Below are positions 46,941 through 57,951 of a DNA stretch of 64,000 nucleotides, piece after piece. The translations under genes and the position numbers were made by a program. Origin of the DNA: Bufo bufo (lineage: Eukaryota; Chordata; Amphibia; Anura; Bufonidae). The DNA lies in contig NC_053390.1 in the NCBI RefSeq assembly GCF_905171765.1, forward strand, positions 517,848,852-517,912,851, in the 5' to 3' direction. How positions within the stretch are numbered: the first letter of the stretch is position 1; every line of letters begins with the position of its first letter. Below the pieces are notes generated by a model. It ran no database searches. It was not told the origin of the DNA and was given only the letters and a program-made list of their open reading frames with translations.

Positions 46941-48495
46941 TATGTATGGTTTTAAAGTTACAGTGTATGTTTAAAAACTGTATTTTTACTGTCTGTGATA
47001 GTTATGTTAATCCATAATTATATCCCAGACAGAAGGGAGGATTTTGTGTATTCGGGTGGGGATTCCTCTCCTATTGTTCCCACATGTGTATTGGTGGTTT
47101 CCCTTTGTCCTGGGAGATAATTGAATTGCTCTTCGGGTGTCTCCAGGGCAGAGAGGAGGAAACCATGATGCATTGTGGGGACCTGCATAAATACGGGCGG
47201 GTAGCCCTCAATAAAGAGGTCAGTTCAGTTCATGTTTTTCTAACCCTTCAAAACGCAGCCTTGTCTCGTTATTGGAGGGAATTGCTGCATCACGCTGGGG
47301 ATTGCTATGCTCTGCATATTTCCTGGAGGAGAGATCTTTCCCACACGGTCCTCAATGCTGGAGGTTCATTCAGGGTGGAAGGAAGACGGCGCGGCTCCAG
47401 TTAAGCTACGGCGGTTGTGGAGTCTGCGGTGCTTGTGGTGTCCAGTGCGGTGCTTGTGGTCCTCGGCGCAAGCTAGGAAGCGTCCACTAACGGAAGCGGA
47501 TCCGTTACAGGGGCTATTATTACTGGCACAGGGGGGGGGGGGGGCTGTTAATACTGGCACATGATTGGGGGCACTATAGGGGCATCTACTGAGGCCACAA
47601 AGAAGGCTCTCCCTGCTCTGCTATCCCTCTGCACCTTCTCCAAATACTTATTATGAAATCTTTCTCATTAGGATAAAACACCTCATCAGCTCCACCGAGC
47701 ACCCGGCCAAAGTGTGGAAGTGGCGTCCGAGATCCCCAAGGGCCAAGCCAAGTAACTGTAAGTTTTCCGGCCCTTTGAGGGTGACCAAACTGCTGATGCG
47801 GCCCCCGATGAATTTGAGTTTGACACCCCTGGTCTAGGGGTTCACATACTTTTTCCACCTGCACTGTGAATGTTTACATGGTGTGTTCAATAAAAACATG
47901 GTAACATATAATCCTTTGTGTGTTATTAGTTTAAGCAGACTGTGATTGTCTATTGTTGTGACTTAGATGAGATCAGATCACATTTTATGACCAATTTGTG
48001 CAGAAATCCATATCATTCCAAAGGGTTCACATACTTTTTCTTGCAACTGTATATCATAGCAAACATATAAAATGCAGTTAAACAGACTTTGTGCAGGGGA
48101 AATAGGGGCAAATGTCCACAAATGTCCAAACTTCGAAATATTCCTGCTCCAGGGCACTACATGTAGTCATAGAGGGAAGGGTTCAAAGCCCAGAATGAGC
48201 AGGGATGGAAATTAATAAACTACAAGTTTTACTGAATCTTTTCCCATAAAAATATCTATCAATCTGCTCAGCTCCTGCTGCTTTACAACATTATTTACGT
48301 AGGTTACATTGCATTTTCATGCTAACAGGTTGCTTTTAAAGCCCTTTTTTTCTGTTTCTGTTTTAGAACATGTTCCCCAAACTGAACAGCAGTTAGGAAG
48401 TCCCAAATAGTCATGTAGGCAGAACAGAATGTTTGTGTAGACCTATGAACCTGTCTATGTAATTATTGTACAATCTTTGTTTTTCACCGGGTTAA

Positions 48496-49385
48496 AGGGG
48501 TTATTTGAGAAAATATATTGATGACCTCAGGATTGGTCACCACTATCAAATCTGCGGGGGTCCGACACCCGGAACCCCTGCCAATCAGCTATTAGAAGAG
48601 CCTGGGATCTCAGTGATCGCCGCAGCCTCTTCCTAGGTCAGTGACGTCACTGTACATCAGTCACATGGCCTAGCTACAGCTCAGCCCTATTCCACTCCAT
48701 GGGGCTGAGCTGCAATACCTAGCACAGCCACTAGACAATGTACAGTGCTGTGCTTGGTAAGCTGCTGGGAGGCAGACGTACGGTGAGCGCTGCAGCTCCC
48801 TGAAACAGCAGATAGGCGGCAGTGCTGGAACTCAAACTTCCGCCAGTGTGATAATGATGGCCTATCCTGACAATAGGTCATCATTATCTTTTCCAGGATT
48901 CACATTTTTTATGCATTTTCCATTCACTTCTATGGAGCCAGGGCCGAGTGAAAAACACATAATATAGAAAATGCTGCGATTTTTCTAGAATGCAGAGATG
49001 ATGCGTTAAAAACGACGGTCATGTGCACATACCAATTTCCTACACACATTGCATCCGGACGGAAAATTAGCTTGCGTCATATTAGCGTTCCAGTGACAGC
49101 TTTTCCTAAGCCAGTGACAATATGTTCATGTGTCACGTGGCCTAGGAGCAGCTCAGCCGCATAGAAGTAAATAGGTCTGAGTGCAATACCAAGCATAGCC
49201 ACTATACATATATATGGCGCTGTACTTGGTAAGCTGCAAGAAGGCTGTAGTGCTCACAGAAGCGCCATTGCCTTCTCAAACAGCTGATCGGCGGGGGTAC
49301 CGGATGTCAGACCCCCACCGATCAGATACTGATGACCTATCCAGAGGATAGGTCATCAGTATTAAAGTCCTGAAAAAAAACGTTT
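48496..49385. mobile_element. Composite T2-type element with an inner MITE fragment
   Basis: Left end TTAAAGGGGTTATTTGAG at 48492. Right end near 49330-49385 (GGATAGGTCATCAGTATTAA). Both halves carry the GGGGGTCCGACACCCGG / CAGACCCCCACCGATCAG phrase. 48900-49030 has Harbinger-type GAGTGAAAAACACAT text inside. TGACGTCA at 48642. Confidence 0.65.
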
Positions 49386-50087
49386 TACACCAAACGTAGA
49401 CTATGCAGATTTTTGTACACATTTTTACTACAAGCTATGCCAGCATTCTTCTGATGCAGCTACAGTACATCCCACAGGCGTCTAAAGTCATTTAGAGTCC
49501 AGTTTACCATCATAGGAACACTCCTACAGGTCAAGGGAGCATTTTGAATAATGACATCTGGGGGATTTTATAGTAACAGTTTGTAAGGCTGAAAAGAGAG
49601 ATCTGTCCATCCAGTTCAGCCAGTTATCCTGCAAAAATAATCCAGGGGGGAGCAAGAAAAACCTGATGGTAGAAGCGAATTTTCCTAATTTTAGGGAGAC
49701 CAAAAAATTCCTTCTCGACTCCAAATCTGGCAATCAGAATAATCCTTTGGATCAACAACCCTTGTCATACGACTTTAGAAAGATTGTTACGCTCGAAAAG
49801 TTCACCCACAGCCCTCTTGAACTTTTCTGTGCTTATCTGTGCAAACATTTGCAACTTTTTATAATTTTACACTTTTGAAAAGTTGGTGCCATTAAGGAAG
49901 TTAATTACATTTAAGAAACATGACTTTTTCAGAGTCGCAGAACTGTTGCAATTTCTCTCCAGTAGTTGGGACCATAAAAATGGGAGTAACATCTCTATAC
50001 ATATAAAAATATGTCAAACTTATCAAAATGTCAAACTTATCAAACAATGTGCGAGGCTTGATATATTTGTCGCAAAAAAACATTTAC
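49386..50087. other. Gene-free; 49550-49870 possibly an old retroelement piece
   Basis: 49650-49800 (AATTCCTTCTCGACTCC, then GGATCAACAACCCTTG) has the feel of a widespread vertebrate dispersed repeat, but I cannot assign it. Nothing else found. Confidence 0.3.
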
Positions 50088-50089
50088 CG

Positions 50090-50463
50090 TATTGCGGACC
50101 GCATTTACGAATCCGCAATACACAGGTGCCGTTCCGTGGGCATTCCGCATCACGGATGCGGACCCATTCACTTCAATAGGTCCGCAACTCCGGAGATGCG
50201 AATGGTGCGGAACGGAACCACGGAACAGAACCCTACAGAAGCACTACGGAGTGCTTCCGTGGGGTTTCGTCCCGTACTTCTGTACCGCAAAAAAGATAGA
50301 ACATGTCCTATCTTTTTGCGGAACGGCCGGATCGCGGACCTATTCAAGTGAATGGGTCCGCGATCCGCTGCGGCTGCCCCACAGATTGTGCTCGTGCATT
50401 GCGGTCCGCATTTTGCGGGCCGCAGCACGACCACGGGGCGCACACGCCCGTGTGAATGAGGCC
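50090..50463. mobile_element. Harbinger-like MITE, left end decayed
   Basis: Right end CGTGTGAATGAGGCC followed by TTA. Many GCGGACC/GGTCCGC inverted motifs as in 7844-8148. Left end not recognised near 50088. Confidence 0.65.
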
Positions 50464-50774
50464 TTACTCTGTTGTAGCTGTATCAGGGCTTGTTTTTTGC
50501 AGGGCGATATGTAGTTTTCATAGGTAACATATTTTGGGGTGCATGTGACTTATTTTTTTAGGCAGTGAATAGAAAAAACTATTCCATTTTTTTATGTTGT
50601 TCACTGGGTGGTATGAATAACGTTATCTTTATTACACGGGTTACAGTAAGCATAGTGTGATAAGCGTCATATATCATGTATTTAAGTCATATATGTGTGC
50701 ATGTGTGATCCTAACTACTTTTACAAAATAAAACAGCTGTTTATGGAAAAACATTTTTTTCGATAAAGTTTATT

Positions 50775-51290
50775 AAAGGGAGTCTGTCACCAGATTGTGA
50801 CCTTATAGACCGCTTACATAGCGCTCTAGCATAGCAGTCTATGATTCTAATGGTACCTTTGATGTTTTCTTGTGAAGTTCCCCCAAGGCAAAAACGGACT
50901 TTTATTCATATGTAAATTAGGGCTTGCAAGTGCCCAGGGGCGGCGTTCACCTCGTTGGTGCCCAGTCTGTTCTGCCTCTTTTTGTCATATCCCCGCCCCA
51001 GCCTCTTCCTCTGCCCGCCCCGCTCTTCCTTTGTGTCCTCCTTCTCTGCAGAGAGATCCCGCGCCTGCACTATCTATTGCTTGGCATGAGCATGCCCACT
51101 GCGATGCCCATTGTGGGTGTCTCTGGTCCGCCTCCTCGCCGCTGTTTCTCGCCGTTGGCCGGTGCATGCGCAGTAGCTACTGCGATGCCTTGCCCACAAT
51201 GGGCATCGCAGTGCGCATGCCCCGGCCAAGCAATGAATAGTGCAGGCGCGGGATCTCGCTGCAGAGAAGGAGGACGCAAAAAGGAGGACA
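50775..51290. mobile_element. T2-type element with internal foldback
   Basis: Left end TTAAAGGGAGTCTGTCACC at 50772. Arms at 51040-51105 and 51225-51275 (CTGCAGAGAGATCCCGCGCC and inverse, TATTGCTTGG) with an inner GATGCCCA/TGGGCATC pair. The right end is not visible. Confidence 0.55.
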
Positions 51291-52615
51291 CAAAAAATTT
51301 GGAAAAATTAGCAAATTTACAAATGTCAATTTCTCTACTTTTATAATAGATAGTAATATCTCTAAAAATAGTTATTATTTTACATTCCCTATACGTCTAC
51401 TTTATGTTTGGATCATTTTGTGAATGCCATTTTATTTTTTGGGGACGTTACAAGGCTTAGAAGTTTAGAAGCAAATCTTGAAATTTTTTTGAAAATTTCT
51501 AAAACCCACTTATCAGGACCAGTTCAGGTCTGAAGTCACTTTGTGAGGCTTACATAATAGAAACCACCCAAAAATGACCCCATTTTACAAACTACACTTA
51601 CAAACTGATTTTACAAACTTTGTTAACCCTTTAGGTGTTCCACAAGAATTAATGGAAAATAAAGATAAAATTTAAAAATTTCTCTTTTTTGGCAGATTTT
51701 CCATTTGAATCCATTTTTTCCAGTTACAAAGCAAGGATTAACAGCCAAACAAAACTCAATATTTATGGCTCTGATTCTGTAGTTTACAGAAACACCCCAT
51801 ATGTGGTCGTAAACTGCTGTACGGGCACACGGCAGGGCGCAGAATGAAAGGAACGCCATACGGTTTTTGGAAGGCAGATTTTGCTGGACTGTTTTTTTTA
51901 CACTATGTCCCATTTGAAGCCCCCCTGATGCACCCCTAGAGTAGAAACTCCAAAAAAGTGACCCCATTTTGGAAACTACAGGATAAGGTGGCAGTTTTGT
52001 TTGTACTATCTTAGGGTACATATGATTTTTGGTTGCTCTATATTACACTTTTTGTGAGGCAAGGTAACAAGAAATAGCTGTTTTGGCACCGTTTTTATTT
52101 TTTGTTATTTACAACATTTGTACATCTGACAGGTTAGATTATGTGATATTTTTTATAAAGCAGAATGTCACGGACGCGACAATACCAAATATGACTACTT
52201 TTTTGGTTGTTTGTTTCAGTTTTACATAACAAAGCATTTTGAAAAAAAATATATATTTTTTTAGTGTCTCCACTTTCTGAAAGCCGTAGTTTTATTTATT
52301 TTTTGGGCGACTGTCTTGTGTAGGGGCTCATTTTTTTCGGGATGAGATGACAGTTTGATTGGTACTATTTTGTGGTGCATATGACTTTTTGATCGCTTGC
52401 TATTACACTTTTTGTGATGTAAGGTGACAAAAAATGGCTTTTTTTACACCGTTTTTATTTTTAAAAAATTACGGTATTCACCTGAGGGGTTAGGTCATGT
52501 GATATTTTTATAGAGCAGTTTATTACGGACGCGTCGATCTCTAATATGTAAACTTTTTTTTAATGTAAATTTTACACAATGATTACATTTTTGAAACAAA
52601 AAAAATCATGTTTTA

Positions 52616-53230
52616 GGCCTCTTTCACACGGGCGTTGCGGGAAAATGTGCGGGTGTGTTGCGGGAACACCCGCGATTTTTCCGCGCGAGTGCAAAACATT
52701 GTAATGCGTTTTGCACTCACGTGAGAAAAATCGCGCATGTTTGGTACCCAAACCCGAACTTCTTCACAGAAGTTCGGGCTTGGGATCGGTGTTCTGTAGA
52801 TTGTATTATTTTCCCTTATAACATGGTTATAAGGGAAAATAATAGCATTCTGAATACAGAATGCATAGTAAAACAGCGCTGGAGGGGTTAAAAAAATAAT
52901 AATAATAATTTAACTCACCTGTATTCAGAATGCTATTATTTTCCCTTATAACCATGTTATAAGGGAAAATAATAATGATCAGGTCTCCATCCCGATCGTC
53001 TCCTAGCAACCGTGCGTGAAAATCGCACTTGCGATTTTCACGCAACCCCATTCATTTCTATGGGGCCTGCGTTACGTGAAAAACGCACAGAGAGGAGCAT
53101 GCTGCGATTTTTACGCAACGCACAAGTGAACAGCCCCATAGAAATGAATGGGTCGGTATTCAGTGCGGGTGCAATGCGTTCACCTCCCGCATCGCATCCG
53201 CGCGGAATACTCGCTCGTGTGAAAGGGTCC
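52616..53230. mobile_element. Harbinger-like MITE, ends GGCCTCTTTCACACGGGC, TSD TTA
   Basis: 615 bp, TTA at 52613-52615 and 53231-53233. Ends GGCCTCTTTCACACGGGC and inverse. The empty target survives next door: GATGTTTTAGTGTCTCC at about 53582 matches the joined flanks. Contains two inverted copies of a 31-bp hairpin. Confidence 0.9.
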
Positions 53231-54328
53231 TTAGTGTCTCCATAGTCTGAAAGCCATAGTTTTTTTCAGTTTTGAGGCGATTATTTTAGGTAGGGTATGA
53301 TTTTTGCGGGATGAGATCACGGTTTGATTGGCACTATTTTGGGGTGCGTATGACTTTTTGATCGCTTGCTATTACACTTTTTGTGATGTAAGGTTACAAA
53401 AAATTGCTTTTCTTATTTTTCTTGTTTTTATTTTCATATTTTTTATGGTATTCGTCTGAGGTGTTAGGTCATGTGATATTTTTATAGAGCAGATTCTTAC
53501 GGACGCAGTATACCTAATATGTATACTTTTTTTATTTACTTAAGTTTTACACATTACCAGCATTTTTTAAACAAAAAAAATGATGTTTTAGTGTCTCCAT
53601 ATTCTGAGCCATAGTTTTTTTATTTTTTGGGCGATTTTGATCACTTGATGTTGCACTTTTTGTGATGTAAGGTGCCAAAAATGGCTTTTTTTACACCGTA
53701 AAAAAAAATATATTTATGGTATTTATCGGACAGGGTGGATCATGTGATATAGTTATAGAGCCAGTCATTATGGACGCGGCGATACCTAATATGTGTGTGT
53801 GGAGGGGTTCTGTTTTTTATTATATTATATTAATTTTATTACTTTATAAATTTTATTAAAAACACTTTTTTTTTTCTTTACTTTATTTCTGATGTTCACT
53901 TTTGGGGGTCTGATCCCCTCTGAAATGCATTACAGTACATCTGTATTGTAATGCATTGCCTGTTAGTGTATTACACAGAGTAATACACTAACAGGTTGAC
54001 TAGGAGACCCAGCCTGAGGCTGAATCTCCTCGGCTCCCGTAGAAGGCAGGTCCCGATGCCGTGCAAGGCATTGGATAGCCTCTGCAGGCATCGGGCTGCC
54101 TTCTGAGACATCGAGTCCCCTCCACAGCAGCGTGGGGACTCGATGGGCTCACTCATACACAAATCCCTTCTATGCCTCGGTCAGCGGCATAGAAGGGGTT
54201 AATCCGCAGCATCGCCGATATGGGGGGGTCACAGGACCCCCCTTGGCATTGTCCCAGGGTGACTGCTGGTTGATTTCAGCAGGCACCCAGTTCCAATCAC
54301 CGCCCGCCGCGCGGCGGTGATCGGAAAT

Positions 54329-54430
54329 ACACAGGGCGTACAGGTACGCCCTGTGTCCTTAAGTACCGGGACATCAGGGCGTACAGGTACGCCCTGTGTC
54401 CTTAAGTACCGGGACATCAGGGCGTACCTC
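54329..54430. repeat. 43-bp tandem repeat containing a GTAC palindrome
   Basis: AGGGCGTAC starts at 54333, 54376 and 54419. The first two copies form hairpins (AGGGCGTACAGGTACGCCCT). Confidence 0.85.
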
Positions 54431-55004
54431 TGTGTCCGTAAGAGGTTAAAATAACATAAATGTAGCACCAAATTCACATACAATCTTGTGTGAACCATTT
54501 CCATGTCCTCATATTTCATTTGTTCGGAACATCAAATTAGGTATATTGCCCAAAAATTTGGCAAAAAAAAAACCAATTGAAAGCTGCTTAAAAAAACACA
54601 CAGTGTGAACCGGGACAAACACGAATTATGGCCATACATAATTTAAAAACCATGATCTGATTTGCAATAGGCAAAAAGAGCTGAATGCACTCCCACAGCG
54701 ACACAAAGTTGTACAGGTCACTGATAGAAGTACATCAGCTCTCTCCTCTGATTTAAACCTGAGGGCACTCTAGTGTTAAGTTTGAAGATCCAGTACGCTT
54801 CCCTTAGTAAAATGACTCTTCTATGATCTCCACCTCTAGGGGCGCTTTGACCTTTTCTACTGCAAATGCAACATACAGTCATGTCAGGCCTCAAGCTGCC
54901 TGGGCACCACATTGGCACCCTGCAAATGTGACCATATCGGCACCCCTGTCCATCTAACTGCCTACATGCTGCAGTTGCTGTTGACCGCGTCATCTATAGA
55001 GTTA

Positions 55005-55944
55005 GGCCTCTTTCACACGGGCGTTGCGGGAAAATGTGCGGGTGCGTTGCGGGAACACCCGCGATTTTTCCACACGAGTGCAAAACATTGTAATGCGTTT
55101 TGCACTCGCGTGAGAAAAATCACGCATGTTTGGTACCCAAACCCGAACTTCTTCACAGAAGTTCGGGCTTGGGTTAGGTGTTGTGTAGATGTTATTATTT
55201 TCCCTTATAACATGGTTATAAGGGAAAATAATAGCATTCTGAATACAGAATGCATAGTAGGTGATCAATTGAGGGTTAAAAAAAAAATAAAAAAATTAAC
55301 TCACCTTCTCCTCTTGTTCGCGTAGCTCCCGTCTCTTCTTTACTTCTCAAAAGATGAACTATCGGATAGGACCTGTGGTGACGTCAGATCACATGCTCCA
55401 ATCACATGGTCCATCACCACGGTGATGTACCATGTGATTGGAGCATGTGATCTGACGTCACCAAAGGTCCTTTAGCCGATAGTTCATCTTTTGAGAAGTA
55501 AAGAAGAGACGGGAGCTACGCGAACAAGAGGAGAAGGTGAGTTAATTTTTATTTTATTTTTTTAACCCTCAATTGATCACCTACTATGCATTCTGTATTC
55601 AGAATGCTATTATTTTCCCTTATAACCATGTTATAAGGGAAAATAATACAGTGAATAGACTGTCACCTAGCAACCATGCATGAAAATCGCACCGCATCCG
55701 CACTTGCTTGCGGATGCTTGCGATTTTCACGCAAGCCCATTCACTTCTATGGGGCCTGCGTTGCGTGAAAAACGCAGAATATAGAGCATGCTGCGATTTT
55801 AACGCAACGCATAAGTGATGCGTGAAAATCACCGCTCATCTGAACAGCCCCATAGAAATGAATGGGTCGGTATTCAGTGCGGGTACAATGCGTTCACCTC
55901 ACGCATCGCATCCGCGCGGAATACTCGCCCGTGTGAAAGGGGCC
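55005..55944. mobile_element. Harbinger-like MITE with long central palindrome, TSD TTA
   Basis: 940 bp, TTA at 55002-55004 and 55945-55947, with the same ends as 52616-53230. The centre (about 55195-55645) is a near-perfect palindrome of two arms of roughly 225 bp around 55421, including TTCTCCTCTTGTTCGCGTAG and inverse and two TGACGTCA sites. Confidence 0.9.
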
Positions 55945-55947
55945 TTA

Positions 55948-56967
55948 AGAGGCCAACATCAGAGTTATCTCCAATCCCGGGAGTCAGTGCTGGGCTCCCA
56001 CAGTGATCAGGAGGACTGTATCAGTGCAGCCTGTGAGGAATCTTCATTTGCTGCCACCTGCGCCAGGATTAATTGGCTGGGCGACAGGGACTGAACAGAG
56101 TACAGTAGGCAGGCTGCACAAACACAGCGATGCCAACCAAAGAAAGTCTCATACATATAAATGCCGATGCAGGCAAATTTTTCCCTATGAAAATAGTCTC
56201 ATGCGTATTTCTGACACCTGTACAGGCGTTATTGCGACCTCTGTATACGGCTCATACATGCAATTGTATATATACCGGTAATCCCACTAATGTGTAGTCT
56301 GTTGGGGTAAAGGTTAAGAGCATTTCTCTTTAAAATACTTTAAAATTTCACATCCTTAAAGAAGAGACTTTTATATGAAACCCGCTGTGTTCTAATGAAC
56401 TTCTTGGCGCTACAGGAAAACACTGTAGGCCTCACACACATACACAGGGCTCTTCCTGAAAACTATGATTTATTCAAAGCCGGCATAGACTTCTATTCAT
56501 TCAGCCAAGAGAGAAGTAGTTGTTTCATAAAGATGGCTTGTTAATTCATTGCTTAAGGAGTCATGTTTTATGCAGCATATACAGCACTGCTATTTCAGTC
56601 TTCCTGAGAATGTGATGTTTTATTAAGCTGGAAAGGTACTACTCAATAATATATCAATCTATGCAGCGGAAATTAAATATGGCTTTAATGATAAAGAATC
56701 AGATCCATACTGCACAACTTCTCAGTCTAAGTTAACTACTACAGCCCTCTTACGAGGCGCAGAACATCATCCAAGACCCGCTCTATGGCAGGCCTCTACG
56801 GCTTCATGTAAGTCACGATAAGAAGACTCAATCATTATATTAAGAGGATCCATTATTTATCATAATTACTCTTTCCTACTTCCCTAACTATCCCATATTT
56901 TACACACAGCACCTAGGTGCTTTACAGGATGCTGGATTATCAGACTTTTATTGTGAATGGACATATA
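55948..56967. other. No gene recognised
   Basis: Mixed-composition spacer; no coding signal or repeat ends. Confidence 0.5.
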
Positions 56968-57142
56968 TGGGGTCATTTATCAAACTGGTGTAAAGTAGAA
57001 CTGGCTTAGCTACTCATAGCAACCAATCAGATTCCTCCTTTCATTTTTGACAGCTCCTTTGGAAAATGAAAGGTGGAATCTGACTGGTTGCTATGGACAA
57101 CTAAGCCAGTTCTACTTTACACCACTTTGATAAATGACCCCA
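56968..57142. mobile_element. 175-bp foldback MITE, ends TGGGGTCATTTATC
   Basis: Almost entirely palindromic: AAAGTAGAACTGGCTTAG, then CATAGCAACCAATCAGATTC, then TTTCATTTT, and their inverses. ATA occurs on both sides (56965-56967, 57143-57145). Related to 21866-22505 by its end. Confidence 0.85.
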
Positions 57143-57654
57143 ATAGTGTGCTCTGCTCTTTCTGTAGCTCACATTTATTTTAATGAACACCGAGTCCAGG
57201 ATTGTTGGAAGTTTTATGAGTTTGGTCCACACTGCACAATAAATTCACAGCACCGTAGTGATGTATGATGCTGGGAGTTCAAGCCGGAGCACAGACTTAA
57301 AGTTCCATCCTCAAATGAGGTTGTGAGTACAGGACACCCGTGGTGGGGCTGGAACTTACAGCATCATAAATGACTATGATGCATTGAGTTTGGCTCAGAT
57401 GGACCACTAAATGTTACCAGTTTGTCTTCAACTTGCTGTTGCGCAACTACCTTAAAGGGTTGGCTACATGAATAATATTTCCAAACCAGCATCTGGATCT
57501 TCTTACTTGCACGTAATCAAAAATTTAGTACACTATTCAATAAAATATAACTGTACAGTAACATATTTTCCTTGTTTTTCTGTGCATCTACGTAACATCG
57601 CTGAGGTGGATGCAAATACTCAGCTCCATCCTTCAACTACAGTCAGATCTTCTT
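57143..57654. other. No gene recognised
   Basis: Spacer; an open frame from 57468 continues into the minisatellite at 57655 but has no recognisable domain. Confidence 0.5.
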
Positions 57655-57946
57655 TTAAAGAGAGAGTTGCAGCAGAAAGTATACGCCTACTGAGCTATGA
57701 AAGGGTGAGAGTTGCAGCAGAAAGGACACACCCCTTGAACTGTGACAAGGAGAGAGCTGCAGCAGGAAGGACACACACCCTGATCTGTGAAAGAGAGAGC
57801 TACAGCAGCCAGGACATGCACCTTGAGCTGCAACATGAAGAGAGCTGCAGGAGAAAGCACATGTTGACTGAGCTGTAATAGGGAGAGAGCCGCAGCAGAA
57901 AAGACATGCCTCCTGAGAAAGGACACTCCCACTAAGCTGCCAGCTT
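57655..57946 (+). repeat. 45-bp minisatellite
   Basis: About six degenerate units beginning AGAGCTGCAGCAGAAAGGAC. 45 bp is 15 codons, which keeps the frame 57468-57878 open; no gene is claimed. Element B inserted at its right edge (TSD GATAT). Confidence 0.85.
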
Positions 57947-57951
57947 GATAT

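Larger units (their letters stand above)
45033..47509 (+). mobile_element. Solo LTR of element A, TSD GGGGC
   Basis: Begins TGTGACAAACTG and ends ATCCGTTACA like the LTRs at 2740 and 5294. The 5-bp duplication GGGGC (45028-45032, 47510-47514) shows a genuine insertion in the minisatellite with later loss of the internal region. Relative to 2740-3787 it lacks about 138 bp (after 45118), bounded by ACCTTC in the longer copy. The DD37E element lies within it. Confidence 0.93.
44092..47565 (+). repeat. 23-bp minisatellite, unit GGGGCTGTTATTACTGGCAC
   Basis: About 40 units (44092-45032) with variants CAAAGG, CACAGA and GACACAGA, resumed at 47510-47565 after the solo LTR. Open frames across it are an effect of the unit and not genes. 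Confidence 0.93.
43690..47831. mobile_element. hAT-type non-autonomous element 2, TSD GTCTAGGG
   Basis: 8-bp duplication GTCTAGGG at 43682-43689 and 47832-47839. Ends CACGGGTGTCAAAC and GTTTGACACCCCTG (one mismatch). GC-rich subterminal sequence with CCCGCGGGCC and, at the right, CGGGGGCCGCATC-type text, a TGACGTCA at 43971 and then a minisatellite. The solo LTR and DD37E element within it account for about 2.5 of its 4.1 kb. Confidence 0.93.
41567..48049 (-). mobile_element. Tc1-like element (DD34E) with about 210-bp inverted repeats
   Basis: Flanked by TA (41565-41566, 48050-48051). Ends CAGTTGCAAGAAAAAGTATG and exact inverse; the inverted repeats extend about 210 bp (41567-41780 and 47840-48049). 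Two hAT-type elements inserted later expand it to 6.5 kb. Confidence 0.93.
40617..48335. mobile_element. Outer T2-type foldback holding the nested cluster
   Basis: TTAA at 40613-40616 and 48336-48339. Left AGGGAACCTGTCAC and right inverse of AAGCAACCTGTTA. The inner arms match well (GAGCAGATTGATA, then TTTTATGGGAAAAGATTCAG at 40701 and inverted at 48229-48250). The Tc1 element at 41567-48049 lies between the arms. 40800-41560 is additional unassigned sequence. Confidence 0.72.
51300..54450. repeat. Long modular interspersed repeat with 270-360-bp internal units
   Basis: The phrase GTGATATTTTTATAGAGCAG recurs at 52144, 52499, 53473 and 53744, and TTTTAGTGTCTCCATA-type text at 52263, 53233 and 53587, so the middle is made of tandem modules. 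The MITE at 52616-53230 interrupts it. The right end is GC-rich with a 43-bp repeat at 54329-54430. No coding capacity is seen. I recognise the family as frequent in frogs but do not know its class. Confidence 0.6.

Noticed and set aside
49550..49870. Possible CR1- or DIRS-like remnant
   Set aside because: Only a vague resemblance to dispersed vertebrate repeats; no ends or coding motif.
57468..57878. 136-codon open frame
   Set aside because: Half of it is the 45-bp minisatellite and the rest has no domain or conservation evidence.
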